A stretch of 38,005 nt of DNA from Paenibacillus terrae (GTDB lineage Bacteria > Bacillota > Bacilli > Paenibacillales > Paenibacillaceae), in the NCBI RefSeq assembly GCF_005217525.1, contig NZ_PNXQ01000006.1, forward strand, positions 25,020 through 63,024. The letters run 5' to 3'. The notes below the pieces were generated by a model that was not told where the DNA came from, made no database searches, and saw only the letters and a list, made by a program, of their open reading frames with translations. Below are positions 16,064 through 25,511 of this stretch, piece after piece (within the stretch, counting starts at the first letter, position 1; every line of letters begins with the position of its first letter). Made by a program: the position numbers and the translations under genes.

Positions 16064-17354
16064 GATCAGGCGCTCTTTTTATTACCTGTGGGGGTCTCAG
16101 ACGATCTCCAACGTAGCAGATATCATCTACATGTTGAGTGTAGTGGTATTGGTGTTCAGCTCAAGTAATTCTTTAATGACGACTATTTTGATTCCGCTTT
16201 TCCGATTGTCTGCCCAAGTGCTTAGCGGGCTCGTTGCACCGATAGTCCTCGGCCGATTTCGACTAACGCGTATTTTGCTATTTTCCCAATTTGGACAGTT
16301 TGTCATCTTTTCGCTGTTGCTGCTTTATTTGTGGATCGTACCTGAGCAAAGGTCATTTCTGTTTATTTTTGTGATGGTGTTCGGTATGTCTTTTCTGGAT
16401 GGCTGGACCAATCCTTCACGTAATGCACTAGTACCTCGTTTGGCCACTGGCGAAGGGCTGATGCGGGCGAACGGTATGGTGGCAGTCAGTGATCAAGTGG
16501 TCAAATGCGCAGGTTGGGCGTTAAGTGGAATCATTGTGGCTTGGCTGGGTTCCCTCAATACGCTTGTGATCGCATCATGTTGTTACCTCGTCGCTGTAAC
16601 CGTTACAGCCTTCATCCGTGATCCGCTGGATCAAAAGGAATTAACCCCCGAATCTTCAGCATCCTCAGAAAATTCAGTAGAAACCGCAAACCAAAAGGAA
16701 AAAGGCTCCCATTGGAAAGAGCTTGGAGAAGGCTGGCAGATCATTTGGCATAACCGCCGCATTCGTTCTTTGATGATCGTGGATAGTGTGGACACCATTG
16801 GAGGAACCTCCTGGCTTGGCGTATTTATTCTGGCGTATGTTACTCAGGTGCTGCATCAGGATGCAAGCTGGTGGGGCTTTATGAATGCCTCCTTTTTCTC
16901 GGGTACGATTCTGGGCGGACTGCTTGTCGTTGGCTTGGTCAAGCGACTGCAAAGAAACAGCTTTCTGTACATGCTGGGAGCGTTGCTCGTATATGTGCTG
17001 ATTACGGTGGTGTTTGCGCTCAATACGATCCCAGTCGCTGCGCTCGTTCTTTTTGCTGTATCCGGCTTACCGGTTCAAATGGCAGGAATTATTCGCCGTA
17101 CCTTGCTGCAAACGAGTGCCCCGGCCGCTCAGCTCCCTAAAGTGATGGCGGGTATTGATGTGCTTACGAATCTCGCTTTCGGACTGTCCTTGTTATTCCT
17201 GGGGTGGTACGCAGACCGTTTGGGCATGGTGCAGGTGTATTTACTTGCTGCGGCTATGACAACCCTTGCCGTTCTGATCGGCTGGTTCTATCGCCGTGAT
17301 TTTCAGGAAAGTGAGCAAATCGATCATCCAACCGCTACAAGCGCTGGCATTTAA
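16062..17354 (+). CDS. MFS exporter, DHA3 (macrolide/drug efflux) type
   Basis: A 430-residue protein with about 12 hydrophobic helices, beginning RRSFYYLWGSQTISNVADIIYML, which is typical of the DHA3 branch that includes Mef macrolide pumps. The segment FLDGWTNPSRNALVPRL is the family's conserved loop in the N-terminal half. A charged central linker (about 190-225) joins two six-helix halves. The annotated start is TTG 16062 with AGAGGGGG 8 bases upstream. It probably exports a hydrophobic drug by proton antiport; the substrate is inferred only from family and from the attenuator-like leader. A strong terminator follows at 17434-17479. Confidence 0.88.
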   Translation: MIRRSFYYLWGSQTISNVADIIYMLSVVVLVFSSSNSLMTTILIPLFRLSAQVLSGLVAPIVLGRFRLTRILLFSQFGQFVIFSLLLLYLWIVPEQRSFLFIFVMVFGMSFLDGWTNPSRNALVPRLATGEGLMRANGMVAVSDQVVKCAGWALSGIIVAWLGSLNTLVIASCCYLVAVTVTAFIRDPLDQKELTPESSASSENSVETANQKEKGSHWKELGEGWQIIWHNRRIRSLMIVDSVDTIGGTSWLGVFILAYVTQVLHQDASWWGFMNASFFSGTILGGLLVVGLVKRLQRNSFLYMLGALLVYVLITVVFALNTIPVAALVLFAVSGLPVQMAGIIRRTLLQTSAPAAQLPKVMAGIDVLTNLAFGLSLLFLGWYADRLGMVQVYLLAAAMTTLAVLIGWFYRRDFQESEQIDHPTATSAGI

Positions 17355-17433
17355 AATTAGCGTTCTCGTTAGGCGTGACATCGTTTATTGGATGACTACA
17401 TAGTTAAATGCAGGTGTAAAAGTGAACGTGACG

Positions 17434-17479
17434 ATCGGGGAGAATTAAAACCTAATGACCTGTGATTCTCCCCGATTTT
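17434..17479. terminator. Strong terminator after the MFS gene
   Basis: A 12-bp perfect stem is built on CGGGGAGAAT and ATTCTCCCCG, extended by AT/AT, with a 19-base loop and TTTT after it. It lies 80 bases past the MFS stop. Confidence 0.85.
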
Positions 17480-17571
17480 ACAGGAACACCGCCGGGATGA
17501 TGTTGTGGGTGGTATTCTTTTCATATCATTTTAGACAGTATTTCTGTTGAGCGATATGTATCATTCTAATG

Positions 17572-18153
17572 TCAGGTCTGTTTGCTCGTGATATATGTTT
17601 TGACGGTAGGAGGAATGTAATTGGTAAATTGCCGTAGGATTCCTTGCGGAGTAGTATCCGTAAGTACCATCGCACGATATTTTTCCTGCATAAATTGTTC
17701 CTCAGCCATACGATCAAACAAGGAAATAAGAGGATCGTAATAATGGTTAATGTTTAAAAGACCACATGGCTTTTCGTGCAAGCCTAATTGTGCCCATGTA
17801 AAAACTTCAAAATATTCTTCCATCGTTCCTGGGCCACCTGGTAAAGCAATAAACCCGTCCGCAATCTCTGCCATTTTAGATTTTCGTTCATGCATGGAAT
17901 CAACAATGATTAGTTCGCTCAGGCTATTATGCGCAATTTCACGGCTTTGCAAAAAGTGAGGGAGCACACCGATGACGTGACCTCCTGCATGAAGTACCGC
18001 ATCAGCTACTGCACCCATTAAACCAACGCTTGCTCCTCCATAAACCAGGCTTATCTCTTGTGCGGCAAGTGCCTTGCCCAGAGCAATAGCATGCTCTCGA
18101 TAAATCGCAGACGCTCCATCACTGGAACCGCAGAAAACAGCAATGCTTTTCAT
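17572..18153 (-). CDS. LOG family protein (nucleoside 5'-monophosphate phosphoribohydrolase)
   Basis: A 193-residue Rossmann-like protein with the two family signatures: PGGPGTMEE at residues 105-113 and SMHERKS (86-92), preceded by LVYGGASVGLMG. Enzymes of this family (YvdD, Lonely Guy) hydrolyse cytokinin riboside monophosphates or AMP to release the base and ribose 5-phosphate; some are involved in nucleotide salvage. Length matches YvdD-type bacterial members. ATG 18153 follows AGGGGG. The stop of the MazG-like gene is only 12 bases upstream, so the two nucleotide-handling genes form an operon. Cytokinin production by plant-associated Paenibacillus is a possible but unproved role. Confidence 0.93.
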   Translation of the reverse strand: MKSIAVFCGSSDGASAIYREHAIALGKALAAQEISLVYGGASVGLMGAVADAVLHAGGHVIGVLPHFLQSREIAHNSLSELIIVDSMHERKSKMAEIADGFIALPGGPGTMEEYFEVFTWAQLGLHEKPCGLLNINHYYDPLISLFDRMAEEQFMQEKYRAMVLTDTTPQGILRQFTNYIPPTVKTYITSKQT

Positions 18154-18165
18154 ATTAGATCCCCC

Positions 18166-18480
18166 TTATGAATATCTCTTTGCAAGTTTTTGCTGGTGTG
18201 TCCGAAATATGTCTTCCAAGGTGATATCATACTTGTTGGCGATTACGATAAGATTACCCAGTACGTCTCCAAGTTCTTCAGTTAAATGTTTCTTGTTATC
18301 CTCGAATGAACCATCCATTTCATCGGGACGGTCTCTGCCGATTTCCAGGGCGCGAATGGCTCTCGCAACCTCTCCAGTTTCTTCTGCCAAGAAACCAATT
18401 CGGACGAATATATCTAAATCCGACCAGCTTCTCTCCTGGTAATACTGCTTTACCCATTGTTGAAAATCATTAATATCCAT
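18166..18480 (-). CDS. MazG-like nucleotide pyrophosphohydrolase
   Basis: A 104-residue protein starting at ATG 18480 after GGAGG; the longer frame to 18603 lacks a site and adds an unrelated extension. The all-alpha NTP pyrophosphohydrolase motifs are visible: FLAEETGEVARAI (the EExxE metal-binding helix) and LTEELGDVLGNLIVIANKY (the ExxD helix). These bind Mg2+ and hydrolyse (d)NTPs to monophosphates plus pyrophosphate, often removing abnormal nucleotides. The short single-domain form dimerises or tetramerises. Its coupling to the LOG gene suggests consecutive steps: NTP to NMP, then NMP to base. Confidence 0.9.
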   Translation of the reverse strand: MDINDFQQWVKQYYQERSWSDLDIFVRIGFLAEETGEVARAIRALEIGRDRPDEMDGSFEDNKKHLTEELGDVLGNLIVIANKYDITLEDIFRTHQQKLAKRYS

Positions 18481-18685
18481 ATCCAGCCTCCAAATATAAA
18501 CCAATGAATAGGTGTCGGCTATACACAAAACCTCAAGGTTTACATAAAACCGAAACATTTGTTCGTGTTTTTTTATTATATAAGATGAAAGGGTATTTTT
18601 CAAAGAAAAAAATATTTTTGGAGCGACCCACGGCGTTCAGCCAACCTTGCGTTTAAGTCCACTGCGACCGTATCAGGTCAGCTTG

Positions 18686-20425
18686 CTAGGCCGTAGTGAA
18701 CTGGCTGTTATAGAGCGAGGCATAATGTCCCCCGCTTGCAAGCAGACCCTCATGGGTTCCGCTTTCGACCACATCGCCGTTTTTCATGTATAAAATCAGA
18801 TCCGCTTCGCGGATGGTCGATAGTCTGTGGGCGATCACAAAGCTGGTGCGTCCGGCAATCATTTTCATAAACGCCTTTTGAATACGCGCTTCTGTCAGGG
18901 TGTCTATACTGCTGGTCGCTTCATCTAGAATGAGCATAGGTGGATCGACGAGGATTACCCGCGCGATGGTGAGCAACTGCTTTTGACCTTGCGACAGGCT
19001 GTCGCCTGAACCGCTGATGACCGTATCGTAGCCATGAGGCAGACGCTTGATGAAGCTATGTGCATTGGCAGCCTTTGCAGCCGCGATCACTTCTTCTTCC
19101 GTTGCTTCCGGCTTTCCGTAAGCGATATTGTCCCGAATCGTACCGCTGAACAGCCATGTATCCTGAAGTACCATGCCAAAATTAGTCCGCAAGCTGTCCC
19201 GGCTCATGTCATTGATATTGACCCCGTCGATGGATATCGAGCCGCTATCTACATCATAGAACCTCATGAGCAGGTTGACGAGCGTTGTTTTGCCTGCCCC
19301 GGTTTGACCGACAATCGCAACACGGGTACCCGGCTTAACCTCCAGACTAAAGTCCGTAATGAGCGTACGCTCCGGGGTATAGGAGAATTTGACATGATCA
19401 AAAAGAATCGTGCCTTTGCTGCGTTCCAAATGTACGGCGTTCGATTTTTCCGGCTGCTCAGACGGTGAGTCCAAAATAGCGAATATGCGCTGGGCAGAAG
19501 CCGTAGCCGCTTGGAACTGAGTTAGTACCCCTGTGATTTCATTAAAGGGCTTGGCGAACAGGTTCGTATAGATCAGAAAGCTTGACAATCCGCCTACCGA
19601 AATTACACCCAAAATGATGGATATACAGCCGATCATCGCCGTGACCGAGAAGGTCATGTTGTTCACCAGACGGGTGGAGGGATTGGACAATGATCCATAA
19701 AACTGTGATTTTACCCCGGCTTGATACAGTTGGTCATTTTTGGCGGCGAATTCGTCAAAAGAACGGTTTTCATAATGAAAGGCTGTAACCACCCGCTGTC
19801 CGCCAATCATTTCCTCCACATAACCATTCAGACTTCCTAAAATTTGGGCCTGTTCGCGGAACATGCGTTGGGATCGTGTGGTAATAAACCATGCCACGCC
19901 ATACGTAACCGGGGCTGACACCAGCACGACCAGCGTCATGATCGGACTGATATACAGCATGAGCACAATCGAGCCTATAATCGTGATAATCCCGGTAATC
20001 AAGGTGGAAAAACCTTGAAGTAGCCCATCCGACACGGCATCCATATCGTTCACAAAACGGCTGATACTGTCACCTTGCGGGTGATTGTCATGAAAGCTTA
20101 ATGGCAGGATATTAAAATGATCAAATAACTCTCGCCGCATATCATTGACCGTCTGATAAGCAATACGGTTCGTCAAATAGGTGAGCAGCCAGCTAAACAA
20201 GCTGCCTACGGCATACACCATGCCTAATCCGGCAAGAATATGCGCAATTCCTCTAAAATCCACCACTCCCTTATCCACCATATGGTCGATGGCCTGACCG
20301 ATCATATAGGGACCGATCAGACTGGCAAGCACGCTGAGAATTGCGCTGACAATGACCCAAAACGCTGTTTTTTTATATTGGCCCACATAGGTTAACAATC
20401 TTCTCCAGGTTTCCTTGGCGCTCAT
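18686..20425 (-). CDS. ABC exporter half-transporter, catalytically consensus subunit
   Basis: A 579-residue type IV exporter half: six transmembrane helices in residues 1-310, then an ATPase domain. Walker A is GQTGAGKTT (373-381), the signature is the deviant LSQGQ (477-481), Walker B ends in Asp501-Glu502 with the catalytic Glu present, and the switch His is at 533. It overlaps the upstream partner gene by 4 bases (ATGA). The partner has complementary defects, so the two should form a heterodimer like BmrCD or TM287/288 and export drugs or lipophilic compounds. The intergenic space to the MazG gene (18604-18685) shows no strong terminator. Confidence 0.95.
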   Translation of the reverse strand: MSAKETWRRLLTYVGQYKKTAFWVIVSAILSVLASLIGPYMIGQAIDHMVDKGVVDFRGIAHILAGLGMVYAVGSLFSWLLTYLTNRIAYQTVNDMRRELFDHFNILPLSFHDNHPQGDSISRFVNDMDAVSDGLLQGFSTLITGIITIIGSIVLMLYISPIMTLVVLVSAPVTYGVAWFITTRSQRMFREQAQILGSLNGYVEEMIGGQRVVTAFHYENRSFDEFAAKNDQLYQAGVKSQFYGSLSNPSTRLVNNMTFSVTAMIGCISIILGVISVGGLSSFLIYTNLFAKPFNEITGVLTQFQAATASAQRIFAILDSPSEQPEKSNAVHLERSKGTILFDHVKFSYTPERTLITDFSLEVKPGTRVAIVGQTGAGKTTLVNLLMRFYDVDSGSISIDGVNINDMSRDSLRTNFGMVLQDTWLFSGTIRDNIAYGKPEATEEEVIAAAKAANAHSFIKRLPHGYDTVISGSGDSLSQGQKQLLTIARVILVDPPMLILDEATSSIDTLTEARIQKAFMKMIAGRTSFVIAHRLSTIREADLILYMKNGDVVESGTHEGLLASGGHYASLYNSQFTTA

Positions 20426-22188
20426 TGGTCTACCTCCTGCGTTGAGAGCTGGGAACGATTAATTTCCTGATATACATCCGAACTGCTCATCAACTGTTCG
20501 TGTGTGCCGACAGCGACAACCCGCCCTTCGTCAAACACAATAATTTTATCAGCATGCTGTACGCTGCTGACCCGTTGCGAGACAAGCAGGACGGTCATGC
20601 TGCTGCTATTTTCCCGTAACGATTTACGCAAGGCGGCATCGGTTGCAAAATCAAGTGCACTTGATGAATCATCCAAAATGAGGATTTGCGGATTCCCTAC
20701 AATAGCTCTGGCAATGGTTAGACGTTGCTTTTGACCTCCCGACAGATTAAGGCCCCCTCGGGCAATCGGAGCATCGTATTTTTCGGGCAGATTGGCAATG
20801 AACTCATCCGCTTGCGCAATCGCTGCTGCTCGGGCGATCTCCTTATCGGTGGCGTGTTCATGACCCCAGCGAATATTATCCGCTATGGTGCCGGTGAACA
20901 GCAGCGCCTTTTGTGGAACAATCCCGATTTTCTGCCGCAATGGTTCAAGCTTATACTGGCGAACGTCGATGCCTTCGATTTGAACCCGCCCCTCCACCGC
21001 GTCATAGAACCGGGGAATGAGATTCACAAACGTAGATTTCCCCGAACCCGTTCCTCCGATGATACCGACCGTTTCACCGGGGTAGATGTCAACGGTAACA
21101 TCGCTAAGCGCCAATTGTCCCGTTTGGTTGTATCCGAAGGAGACGTGATCAAAAGCGATAACTGGTACGTTTTTTTGTGAGGACGTATGATCTTTAACCG
21201 GCTGACCTTCAGATATAGCAACATCGGAGATCGAAGCTTGGGTATCCAGAACCTCCTGAATCCGTGCTGCCGAGGTTGCGGCTTTGGTAAACAGAATAAT
21301 TAAATTGGTCACCACGATGAGAGCCAGCAAAATCTGCGTGATATAATTAATAAAAGCAATAATCTCCCCTTGCGTAAGAGATCCATATTGAATATGAATG
21401 CCGCCGACCCACAGAATCGCAATAATGGCTCCGTTGACCACCAGCAAGGTGGCTGGGCTGAGCAAAGCGGAAATGCGCCCTACACGGATGGCGGTTTGGG
21501 TCAGGTCATCCGAGGCTGAATTGAACTTGACTCGTTCGGCTCCTCTTTTGGCAAAGGCCCGTATGACCCTTACCCCTGTTAGATTTTCGCTGAGTACAAG
21601 AGCGATGTTGTCCAGCTTTTTCTGATACTGGCGGTACAGCGGCGAAGCCTTCGTAATAACCAGATACAGGATCAAAGCCAGAATTGGCGTAGCGGCCAAA
21701 AGTACCAAAGCGAGGCGGAAGTCCAGGATCATCGACATGATAATAGCCCCAATGCAAATAAAAGGAGCCCGAATGACCAGACGAATCAGCATCGCCACAG
21801 CCGTCTGGAGTTGATTCACATCGTTCGTGATCCGATTGATGAGTGAGGGTGTACCAAACTTATCCAGATCGGCATAAGAGAACGATGAAATGTGCTTAAA
21901 CATCGTATTGCGCAGCGTCGTTCCAAACCCTTGAGAGGCCCCGGCTGCGTAGAACTGGCACACCATTGAGCTGCCAAAGCCCAGCACGGTCATAAGCAAC
22001 ATCAAAAGACCCATCTGCCAAACATAATGGGTATCACCTTTGCCAACGCCATGATTGATCATTAGCGCTACCATCGTAGGCAGCAACAATTCCAGAATCG
22101 CCTCAATCAGTTTAAACAGAGGCCCAAGAATACTTTCCTTTTTATAAGGCTTCAAAAAAACAGCAAATTTCAGCAAAAAAACCATCAC
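20422..22188 (-). CDS. ABC exporter half-transporter, degenerate-site subunit
   Basis: A 588-residue partner with six transmembrane helices (about 20-305) and an ATPase domain. Walker A is GGTGSGKST (378-386) and the signature is canonical LSGGQ (482-486). The Walker B carboxylate is Asp507 in place of Glu, and the switch residue is Gln538 in place of His. These changes are those of the degenerate site in asymmetric exporters. The start may be GTG 22188 or ATG 22185, with only a weak AGGT site. A LysR gene is divergent at 22324, with a palindrome between them, so induction by the LysR ligand is likely. Confidence 0.95.
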   Translation of the reverse strand: MMVFLLKFAVFLKPYKKESILGPLFKLIEAILELLLPTMVALMINHGVGKGDTHYVWQMGLLMLLMTVLGFGSSMVCQFYAAGASQGFGTTLRNTMFKHISSFSYADLDKFGTPSLINRITNDVNQLQTAVAMLIRLVIRAPFICIGAIIMSMILDFRLALVLLAATPILALILYLVITKASPLYRQYQKKLDNIALVLSENLTGVRVIRAFAKRGAERVKFNSASDDLTQTAIRVGRISALLSPATLLVVNGAIIAILWVGGIHIQYGSLTQGEIIAFINYITQILLALIVVTNLIILFTKAATSAARIQEVLDTQASISDVAISEGQPVKDHTSSQKNVPVIAFDHVSFGYNQTGQLALSDVTVDIYPGETVGIIGGTGSGKSTFVNLIPRFYDAVEGRVQIEGIDVRQYKLEPLRQKIGIVPQKALLFTGTIADNIRWGHEHATDKEIARAAAIAQADEFIANLPEKYDAPIARGGLNLSGGQKQRLTIARAIVGNPQILILDDSSSALDFATDAALRKSLRENSSSMTVLLVSQRVSSVQHADKIIVFDEGRVVAVGTHEQLMSSSDVYQEINRSQLSTQEVDQ

Positions 22189-22290
22189 CTAACCTGAATA
22201 ATGTATAAAGCCCGTTGATTCAACCTGATAACTGAATATGATTATGGCATATCCCAAACCATATGAATAATATTTAATATATATTAGAGG

Positions 22291-22307
22291 TATATGTATT
22301 ACATATA
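22291..22307. promoter_or_regulatory. 17-bp palindrome between ABC exporter and LysR genes
   Basis: TATATGTA-T-TACATATA is a perfect 8-1-8 inverted repeat with the spacing of a LysR box. It lies 17 bases before the LysR start and about 100 bases before the exporter start. It is AT-rich, so the operator role is tentative. Confidence 0.45.
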
Positions 22308-22323
22308 TCAGTACCGGAGGTCC

Positions 22324-23217
22324 ATGATGGAATTGAGACATCTCAAGTATTTTCTGGCAATTGCAGAGGCGGGACAAATCACTGCGGCAGCCAAAAAGTT
22401 GCAAATCGCACAGCCTCCCCTAAGTCAGCAACTCATGCAGCTTGAGGAAGAGCTGGGTGTAAAGCTCGTGCATCGAGGCCCGCGAAGCATTCATCTGACG
22501 GAGGCCGGAATCATTTTGCAGAACAGGGCCAGGCAGATTTTGGAGCTGACCGATGCCACGACGAGGGAAATAAATGATTTTGCCAAAGGTATGAAGGGAA
22601 CGCTCACGATTGGAACTGTCTCTTCTTCCGGCGCAGCCCTGATGAAAGACAGGCTTTCCGAATTTCACAAAACCTATGCGGGCGTAAAATTTGAAATCCA
22701 TGAGGGAAACACGTTCATGATCCTAGATCTGTTGAAAAAGGGGATCGTAGAGGTCGGTATCGTCAGAACGCCGTTCAACACTACCGATCTGGGGTGTAGA
22801 TATGCAGCCTCCGAGCCGATGGTCGCGGTGATGACAGAAGAGCATGACTGGAACCCTGACCAGAAGACGATTCCGTTGTCTGACTTGAAGAACAGACCGC
22901 TCATCGTGTACCGCCGCTTTGAGCAATTGATCCACGACGCCTGCATGAAGCACGGCTTTGAGCCGAATTTTTTTTGCAAAAACGATGATGCCCGCACTAC
23001 GCTTCATTGGGCTAATGAAGGACTGGGTATCGGTATGATTTCACGGTCCGCACTGACTCTGGGCAGCAATAACCAGTTAATGGTGAAGGAAATTATGTGT
23101 GAAGAACTGCATACTCGTGTGGCGGCTGTCTGGCTCAAGGATCGTTACATGTCTTCTCTGGCCTCCCGATTTATCGAAAGCTTTAGCCAGGCACCCGATG
23201 GAGTCACTCCACAATAG
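22324..23217 (+). CDS. LysR-family transcriptional regulator
   Basis: A 297-residue regulator starting at ATG 22324 (or 22327), directly after GGAGG. The helix-turn-helix includes ITAAAKKLQIAQPPLSQQLMQLEEELG at about residues 20-46. The effector domain runs from about residue 92 (GTLTIGTVSSSGAAL) to the end, with the WANEGLGIGMISRSAL segment. Family length is normal. It is divergent from the ABC exporter genes and probably regulates them. Its stop is 94 bases before the ywiB-like promoter region, with a T8 run straight after the stop that may help termination. Confidence 0.93.
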   Translation: MMELRHLKYFLAIAEAGQITAAAKKLQIAQPPLSQQLMQLEEELGVKLVHRGPRSIHLTEAGIILQNRARQILELTDATTREINDFAKGMKGTLTIGTVSSSGAALMKDRLSEFHKTYAGVKFEIHEGNTFMILDLLKKGIVEVGIVRTPFNTTDLGCRYAASEPMVAVMTEEHDWNPDQKTIPLSDLKNRPLIVYRRFEQLIHDACMKHGFEPNFFCKNDDARTTLHWANEGLGIGMISRSALTLGSNNQLMVKEIMCEELHTRVAAVWLKDRYMSSLASRFIESFSQAPDGVTPQ

Positions 23218-23260
23218 CTGTTTTTTTTGTGGATGAAAGCATCTTTTTGTAAAATCTCAT

Positions 23261-23289
23261 TTGAATTGCAAACGGGAACTGGATATAGT
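23261..23289 (+). promoter_or_regulatory. Promoter of ywiB-argS
   Basis: TTGAAT (23261-23266) and TATAGT (23284-23289) are 17 bases apart, close to the sigma-A consensus, and lie 38 bases before the preferred start of the ywiB-like gene. Confidence 0.6.
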
Positions 23290-23326
23290 AGTACAGTAGG
23301 ATAGCGATAGAATGGAGTTTGAACAC

Positions 23327-23752
23327 ATGCCACATAATGCAAAGGTCCAAATCCGTCTTCATAGTCATCACGACGGAGAAGATGTGGTGCAGGAGCTTCT
23401 CGGAGAAGCCATCATGCGTGGGAAGCATCTATATATAAGGTACGATGAACCCCAAGAGGGACCTGAGGGCGGAACGACACGGAATACGGTCAAAATCGGA
23501 CCGGATGAGTTGAAGCTGATTCGTCATGGCGAGGTGCAATCGGAGCAGTCATTTGCGCTGGGACGAAGATTGCCGGGATTTTACCGATCGCCTTATTTAA
23601 GCCTGAACATGTCTGCGCATACGCAGAAGCTCGATATTCGAATGGACGGATTTACCGGACAGGTGAGCTGGACTTATGATCTGTACGTATTTGAGGATTT
23701 CTCGGGGCATTTTGCCATCAGTTTGCATATACAGGAGGAGCAACAATCATGA
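23327..23752 (+). CDS. YwiB-like DUF1934 protein (lipocalin-like beta-barrel)
   Basis: Predicted 141 residues from ATG 23327, which has GGAG 9 bases upstream; ATG 23312 (146 residues) is possible. The length and strand-rich pattern match B. subtilis YwiB, as does the position immediately upstream of argS. Conserved-looking features are [10 protein letters not shown], the [22 protein letters not shown] segment and the Asp-rich [16 protein letters not shown] strand. DUF1934 proteins are small calycin-like barrels with no established activity. The stop overlaps the argS start by 4 bases (ATGA), so the two are translationally coupled. Confidence 0.85.
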   Translation: MPHNAKVQIRLHSHHDGEDVVQELLGEAIMRGKHLYIRYDEPQEGPEGGTTRNTVKIGPDELKLIRHGEVQSEQSFALGRRLPGFYRSPYLSLNMSAHTQKLDIRMDGFTGQVSWTYDLYVFEDFSGHFAISLHIQEEQQS

Positions 23753-25428
23753 CAAGCAATCCACTGGAACTCATTAATCAAAAGGTGACCTCAGCTATCG
23801 AGGCAGCGGTACTGGCTGCTGGAATCGTGAGCCGCGAAGAGCTGCCGACGATCACGCTGGAGGTGCCGAAGGACAAGTCGCACGGTGATTTGGCTACGAA
23901 CGCGGCGATGCAGCTCACCCGCATTGCGAAGAAAAACCCGCGTCAAATTGCAGAAGATTTGATCGCAAATATGGACTTGGCTGCCGCTTCAATTGAAAGC
24001 GCGGAAATAGCCGGACCGGGCTTTATTAACTTCCGTCTGAACAAGGGCTACCTTTATGCTGTCATTAAACAAGTGCAGGAGCAGGGAGCGGATTACGGAC
24101 GTATACAGGAAGGTGCAGGCAAAAAGGTACAAATCGAGTTCGTCAGTGCGAATCCGACAGGTAGCCTGCACTTGGGCCATGCACGTGGTGCGGCAGTGGG
24201 GGATGCCCTCTGCAACGTGCTTGATTTTGCCGGATACAAGGTAACTCGTGAATACTACATTAATGATGCGGGCAACCAGATTTACAACATGAGCCGCTCG
24301 ATTGAGGCGCGTTATTTGCAAGAGCTGGGACAGCCTGCGGAGATGCCGGAGGACGGGTATCACGGTGAGGACATCATCGGATTTGCCAAGGAACTGGTGG
24401 CCGAGAAGGGCGATTCCCTGTTGTCTTTGACACCAGGCGACCGCGCAGCTTATTTCCGTGACTACGGTCTGGAAAAGGAACTGAACAAGATCAAGCGCGA
24501 TCTGGAGCTGTTCCGTGTACCTTTTGACTCCTGGTTCAGCGAAACATCGCTGTATGAGAACGGTGAAGTACTTAAAGCGCTGAATGAGCTGCGTGACCGT
24601 GAGGAGATTTATGAGAAGGACGGAGCCACATGGCTGAACACAACCAAGTACGGCGACGATAAAGATCGTGTCTTGATCAAAAATGACGGTACATACACGT
24701 ACCTGACCCCGGATATCGCTTACCATCGCGACAAATATGCCCGTGGGTATGACACAATCATCAACATTTGGGGAGCGGATCACCACGGCTACATTCCACG
24801 GATGAAAGCAGCTATGGAAGCACTGGGCAACGACCCGGATAAGCTCAAAGTGCTGATTGCCCAAATGGTCAGCCTGTTCCAAAATGGGGAAAAGGTAAAA
24901 ATGTCCAAGCGTACCGGTAAGGCCGTGACGATGGAAGACCTGATGGAAGAAGTGGGCGTGGACGCGATCCGTTACTTCTTCACGATGCGCAGCATGGATT
25001 CGCATCTGGATTTTGACATGGATTTGGCGATTTCCACTTCTAATGAAAATCCGGTATTCTACGTGCAGTATGCCCACGCGCGGGCGTGCAGCGTATACCG
25101 TCAAGCTGAGGAGCAGGGCATTGCGGTACTGCCGTTGGCAGAGGTTGATCTGTCCAAGCTGACGGCTGAGCATGAATACGACCTGTTGCGCAAAATCGGC
25201 GAGCTTCCGGAGGAAATACTGGTAGCGGCTGCGAGCTTTGCGCCACACCGTATGATTCGTTACGTCTACGAGCTGGCATCGCTGTTCCACAGCTACTATA
25301 AAGCAGAACGTGTGATCACTGAGGATGCCGCTCAAACGCAGGCCCGCTTGGCACTGTTTGGCGCGGTGCGCACCACCATTGCCAATGTGCTGAAGCTGGT
25401 AGGCGTGTCTGCACCGGAACGCATGTAA
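23749..25428 (+). CDS. argS: Arginyl-tRNA synthetase
   Basis: A 559-residue class I aminoacyl-tRNA synthetase that charges tRNA-Arg. The N-terminal additional domain is at residues 1-115. The HIGH motif is HLGH at 141-144 in [13 protein letters not shown], and the KMSKR motif is intact at 384-388. The latter is notable because many ArgRS enzymes lack a classical KMSKR. The C-terminal DALR anticodon-binding domain covers about 440-559 and ends [12 protein letters not shown], as usual. ArgRS needs tRNA for arginine activation. It is coupled to the ywiB-like gene and ends at a strong terminator. Confidence 0.98.
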   Translation: MTSNPLELINQKVTSAIEAAVLAAGIVSREELPTITLEVPKDKSHGDLATNAAMQLTRIAKKNPRQIAEDLIANMDLAAASIESAEIAGPGFINFRLNKGYLYAVIKQVQEQGADYGRIQEGAGKKVQIEFVSANPTGSLHLGHARGAAVGDALCNVLDFAGYKVTREYYINDAGNQIYNMSRSIEARYLQELGQPAEMPEDGYHGEDIIGFAKELVAEKGDSLLSLTPGDRAAYFRDYGLEKELNKIKRDLELFRVPFDSWFSETSLYENGEVLKALNELRDREEIYEKDGATWLNTTKYGDDKDRVLIKNDGTYTYLTPDIAYHRDKYARGYDTIINIWGADHHGYIPRMKAAMEALGNDPDKLKVLIAQMVSLFQNGEKVKMSKRTGKAVTMEDLMEEVGVDAIRYFFTMRSMDSHLDFDMDLAISTSNENPVFYVQYAHARACSVYRQAEEQGIAVLPLAEVDLSKLTAEHEYDLLRKIGELPEEILVAAASFAPHRMIRYVYELASLFHSYYKAERVITEDAAQTQARLALFGAVRTTIANVLKLVGVSAPERM

Positions 25429-25446
25429 GCAAGCCACTTTAATGAT

Positions 25447-25501
25447 AAAAGGAACCGTCTGTACCATCCCCAGCAGGGTGGCACGTGCGGTTCCTTTTTT
25501 G
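25447..25501. terminator. Terminator shared by argS and the convergent secreted-protein gene
   Basis: GGAACCG (25451-25457) pairs with CGGTTCC (25488-25494), flanked by AAAA and TTTTTTT, with an inner stem CCATCC/GGGTGG. A-tract and T-tract make it able to work in both directions. Confidence 0.9.
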
Positions 25502-25511
25502 TACGAGCAGC

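Noticed and set aside
16016..16168. 50-codon frame from ATG 16016 as an independent gene
   Set aside because: Apart from its start it overlaps the MFS gene in another frame and has no domain pattern after the T-tract. It is treated as a start-site or frame question instead.
23218..23326. T-box or other riboswitch upstream of ywiB-argS
   Set aside because: The gap is only about 110 bases and no T-box consensus or specifier hairpin is visible; an ordinary promoter explains it.
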